DNA from: Oligoflexia bacterium
GTDB taxonomy: Bacteria > Bdellovibrionota > UBA1018
Direction: 5' to 3'
Assembly: GCA_903928955.1 (NCBI GenBank)
Contig: CAIYTD010000087.1
Span: forward strand, 1-13,927
Length of the DNA: 13,927 nucleotides
The first letter of the stretch is position 1, and each line of letters opens with the position of its first letter. This document shows, piece by piece, positions 12,520 to 13,927 of the stretch. The notes under the pieces were generated by a model. The model ran no database searches. It was not told where the DNA came from and worked only from the letters and a program-made list of their open reading frames with translations. The position numbers and the translations under genes were made by a program.

Positions 12520-13710
12520 TTAGTTTTGACGATCCCGGTCTACTTCCAGCCTCTCTTGCCCCACATTTTCTCCCCGGCACAGGGGACACCTGGAAGTCTG
12601 ACGCAGAGTGCGATCAAAACAGTTTTTACAGAAAACATGATTACATTTGGTATAAATAAGGGGGCACAGTTCTAAACATTGAGACCAAGTTTCGAGACAA
12701 ATAGAACATAACTCTTGCTGTTCGGGCACCCCGTTCAAATAAGACTGAACGGTTTGAATACATTTTTCAATATGTGAGAAAGAGACGTCACGAGAACTGT
12801 ATTTTTTAACAGTTATTCCATCCTGACTCCATACAATAATAGGCTCTTTTAAATTCTGGAAAACATTTTTATCACCAAAAACCCAGCTATTTTCTGCAAT
12901 ATCTACATCTCCAAAAATACGAGCCGCTCCAAAAATGCGAGCGCTATCATAGATTCGAGCATCGTCATAAATTCGAGCATTTTGATAAACATACGCATCC
13001 CCATAAATACGAGCGTGCCCTAAGATGCGAGCACTCCCAGAGACTCGAGAGTTCCCAGCAACCCAAGAATTGCCAAATACCCATGCATTTTCATTCAAAT
13101 GTGCCGTTCCAGAAATCCAAGCTTCTTCATTAACTTGAGAATAACCGTACACATGTGCTTGCTCAATGACAGAGGCTTGCCCAAAAATCCAAGCGTCATC
13201 AAAGACTCTCGCATCCCCTGCAACCACAGCTGACTCATAAACTCTGGACCTTCCAAATACCCATGCACTACCCGAAATAAGAGCATTTCCAAAAATGCGA
13301 CTCTCACCAAAAACACGAGCCTGATCCAAGATCTGTGCACTTCCAAAAATTTGAGCTTCACCGTAGACACGCGCTGATCCGCCTACCCTTGCATTTCCTT
13401 TCACCCGAGCATTACCCGTGATTTGAGCCCTAGAAGTAACGGCTGCATCCCCAGAAACCGAGGCAAAATCACAAATTTGAGAAGACTTCTCCAGATAAGG
13501 ACGATTTCTGACGACCCCATTGAGATCAACAACCTCCTCAACAGATGCGGTAGCAGCAAGAAAACCCCCTAAACTTCCATCCTGATTGACCGTACACCTC
13601 CCCAGAGCACCCCAGCAAGGCGGCTGTACAGGATCCAAAATACAACCCCGATCATCCAGTGCATGCGCAAAAGAAACAAAAAAAATAAAAAAAAGCATAG
13701 AAAAAGCCAT
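12520..13710 (-). CDS. Secreted hexapeptide beta-helix protein with C-terminal RING finger (RING-2)
   Basis: Largest family member, 396 aa. The signal peptide runs to AHA17. The N-terminal module (18-60) has Cys23, 32 and 39 with PPCWGALGRC and DGSLGGFLAATASV. About 33 hexapeptides follow (82-280), enough for roughly 11 beta-helix turns, with more degenerate units than RING-1. The linker PIIVWSQDGITV aligns with VMNHQDGIV of RING-1. The C3HC4 RING has Cys335, 338, 356, His358, Cys361, 364, 375 and 378, with Ile337 at the E2 face and Arg379 after the last ligand. The 17-residue gap between the second and third Cys equals that of RING-1. In place of a normal Shine-Dalgarno there is a G9 run ending eight bases before the ATG. 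The acidic and basic tail after residue 385 is unique to this copy. Substrate and delivery route unknown. Confidence 0.86.
   Translation of the reverse strand: MAFSMLFFIFFVSFAHALDDRGCILDPVQPPCWGALGRCTVNQDGSLGGFLAATASVEEVVDLNGVVRNRPYLEKSSQICDFASVSGDAAVTSRAQITGNARVKGNARVGGSARVYGEAQIFGSAQILDQARVFGESRIFGNALISGSAWVFGRSRVYESAVVAGDARVFDDAWIFGQASVIEQAHVYGYSQVNEEAWISGTAHLNENAWVFGNSWVAGNSRVSGSARILGHARIYGDAYVYQNARIYDDARIYDSARIFGAARIFGDVDIAENSWVFGDKNVFQNLKEPIIVWSQDGITVKKYSSRDVSFSHIEKCIQTVQSYLNGVPEQQELCSICLETWSQCLELCPLIYTKCNHVFCKNCFDRTLRQTSRCPLCRGENVGQERLEVDRDRQN
12871..13467. repeat. 18-bp tandem repeat array encoding the RING-2 beta-helix
   Basis: About 33 imperfect 18-bp units, such as CCAAAAATGCGAGCGCTA and CCATAAATACGAGCGTGC on the plus strand. 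They are less uniform than the 9130-9498 array, which suggests an older expansion, with local near-identity around 12910-13020. Confidence 0.8.
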
Positions 13711-13718
13711 ATGAAATT

Positions 13719-13727
13719 CCCCCCCCC
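13719..13727 (-). repeat. G9 homopolymer at the RING-2 ribosome-binding position
   Basis: Nine G on the coding strand (C9 on plus), with the last G eight bases from the ATG at 13710. The other two family genes have AGGAG at the same eight-base spacing, so this run appears to serve as the Shine-Dalgarno. Length change by slippage would alter its strength or its distance from upstream promoter elements. Confidence 0.65.
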
Positions 13728-13779
13728 AAACTGGCGAAACTAAAAGTGTTGCACCATTACTGAGGCGAGATAACGCAGT

Positions 13780-13927
13780 CTAAGAATTCTTCAAAGACTT
13801 TTTTTCAAGTCGAGAATACCGATCTTTAGCTCGGCGCTTCACAGCAGGAGGTTGACCCTTTTGATAATCTTGAATAGAGAGACAACCATAGATTTTTTTT
13901 ATAAAGTATATATATAAATGGCAAAAA
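13780..13927 (-). CDS. Possible C-terminal end of an unknown protein (cut by window edge)
   Basis: A frame on the minus strand is open from the window edge to TAG at 13780-13782. It gives 48 residues with a basic tail (QPPAVKRRAKDRYSRLEKKS). The first 15 codons are very AT-rich and could be non-coding. I do not recognise the protein; it may be chance. The 69 bp between this stop and the RING-2 start hold nothing clear apart from the G9 run. Confidence 0.25.
   Translation of the reverse strand, partial: FCHLYIYFIKKIYGCLSIQDYQKGQPPAVKRRAKDRYSRLEKKSLKNS

Noticed and set aside
13778..13806. Plus-strand hairpin AGTCT...AGACT followed by a T-run
   Set aside because: The stem is only 5 bp and no plus-strand gene lies upstream to be terminated.

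Overview
The window looks like a chromosome piece from a Gram-negative, probably host-associated bacterium. The evidence is a sigma-54 factor, an oxygen-using HemJ, Sec signal peptides, a likely lipoprotein, and several secreted proteins carrying eukaryote-type features (RING fingers, Pro/Ser/Arg-rich tails). The C-terminal tail of the sigma-54 factor resembles those of delta-type lineages (Bdellovibrionota, Myxococcota and relatives) as I remember them. This placement is inference; no rRNA or other firm marker is present.

Positions 1-8753 are mostly housekeeping and metabolism: the 3' part of rpoN (+), an AAA ATPase/DUF4143 gene (-), hemJ (-), a DASS-family dicarboxylate transporter (+), a Rieske non-haem iron oxygenase (-), a secreted coiled-coil plus disordered Pro/Ser/Arg-rich protein (-), a beta-propeller-like lipoprotein (-) and rimK (+). 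The rpoN/ATPase and transporter/Rieske pairs are convergent with almost no space between them, and the lipoprotein and rimK are divergent.

Positions 8754-13927 are an accessory region. It carries three paralogous secreted proteins built on hexapeptide-repeat beta-helices (8800-9747, 9983-10534, 12520-13710), all on the minus strand. Two end in a complete C3HC4 RING finger followed by an arginine at the position that activates E2~ubiquitin in eukaryotic E3 ligases. The third has no RING. Among them lie a broken transposase remnant (10842-11236) and a second AAA ATPase/DUF4143 gene (11279-12433).

The best candidate for an undescribed system is the secreted beta-helix/RING family. It shares a Cys-containing N-terminal module, and its modular repeat arrays could change length. 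It may also be switched by homopolymers: a G9 tract sits where the Shine-Dalgarno of the largest member should be, and the separate Pro/Ser/Arg-rich secreted protein has an in-frame C11-T8 tract in which one extra C gives an immediate stop. Separately, both ATPase/DUF4143 genes have a pair of palindromes just before the start codon with almost identical geometry but unrelated sequence, which suggests gene-specific self-recognition. A 16-bp inverted repeat also covers the ribosome-binding site and start codon of the Rieske gene.
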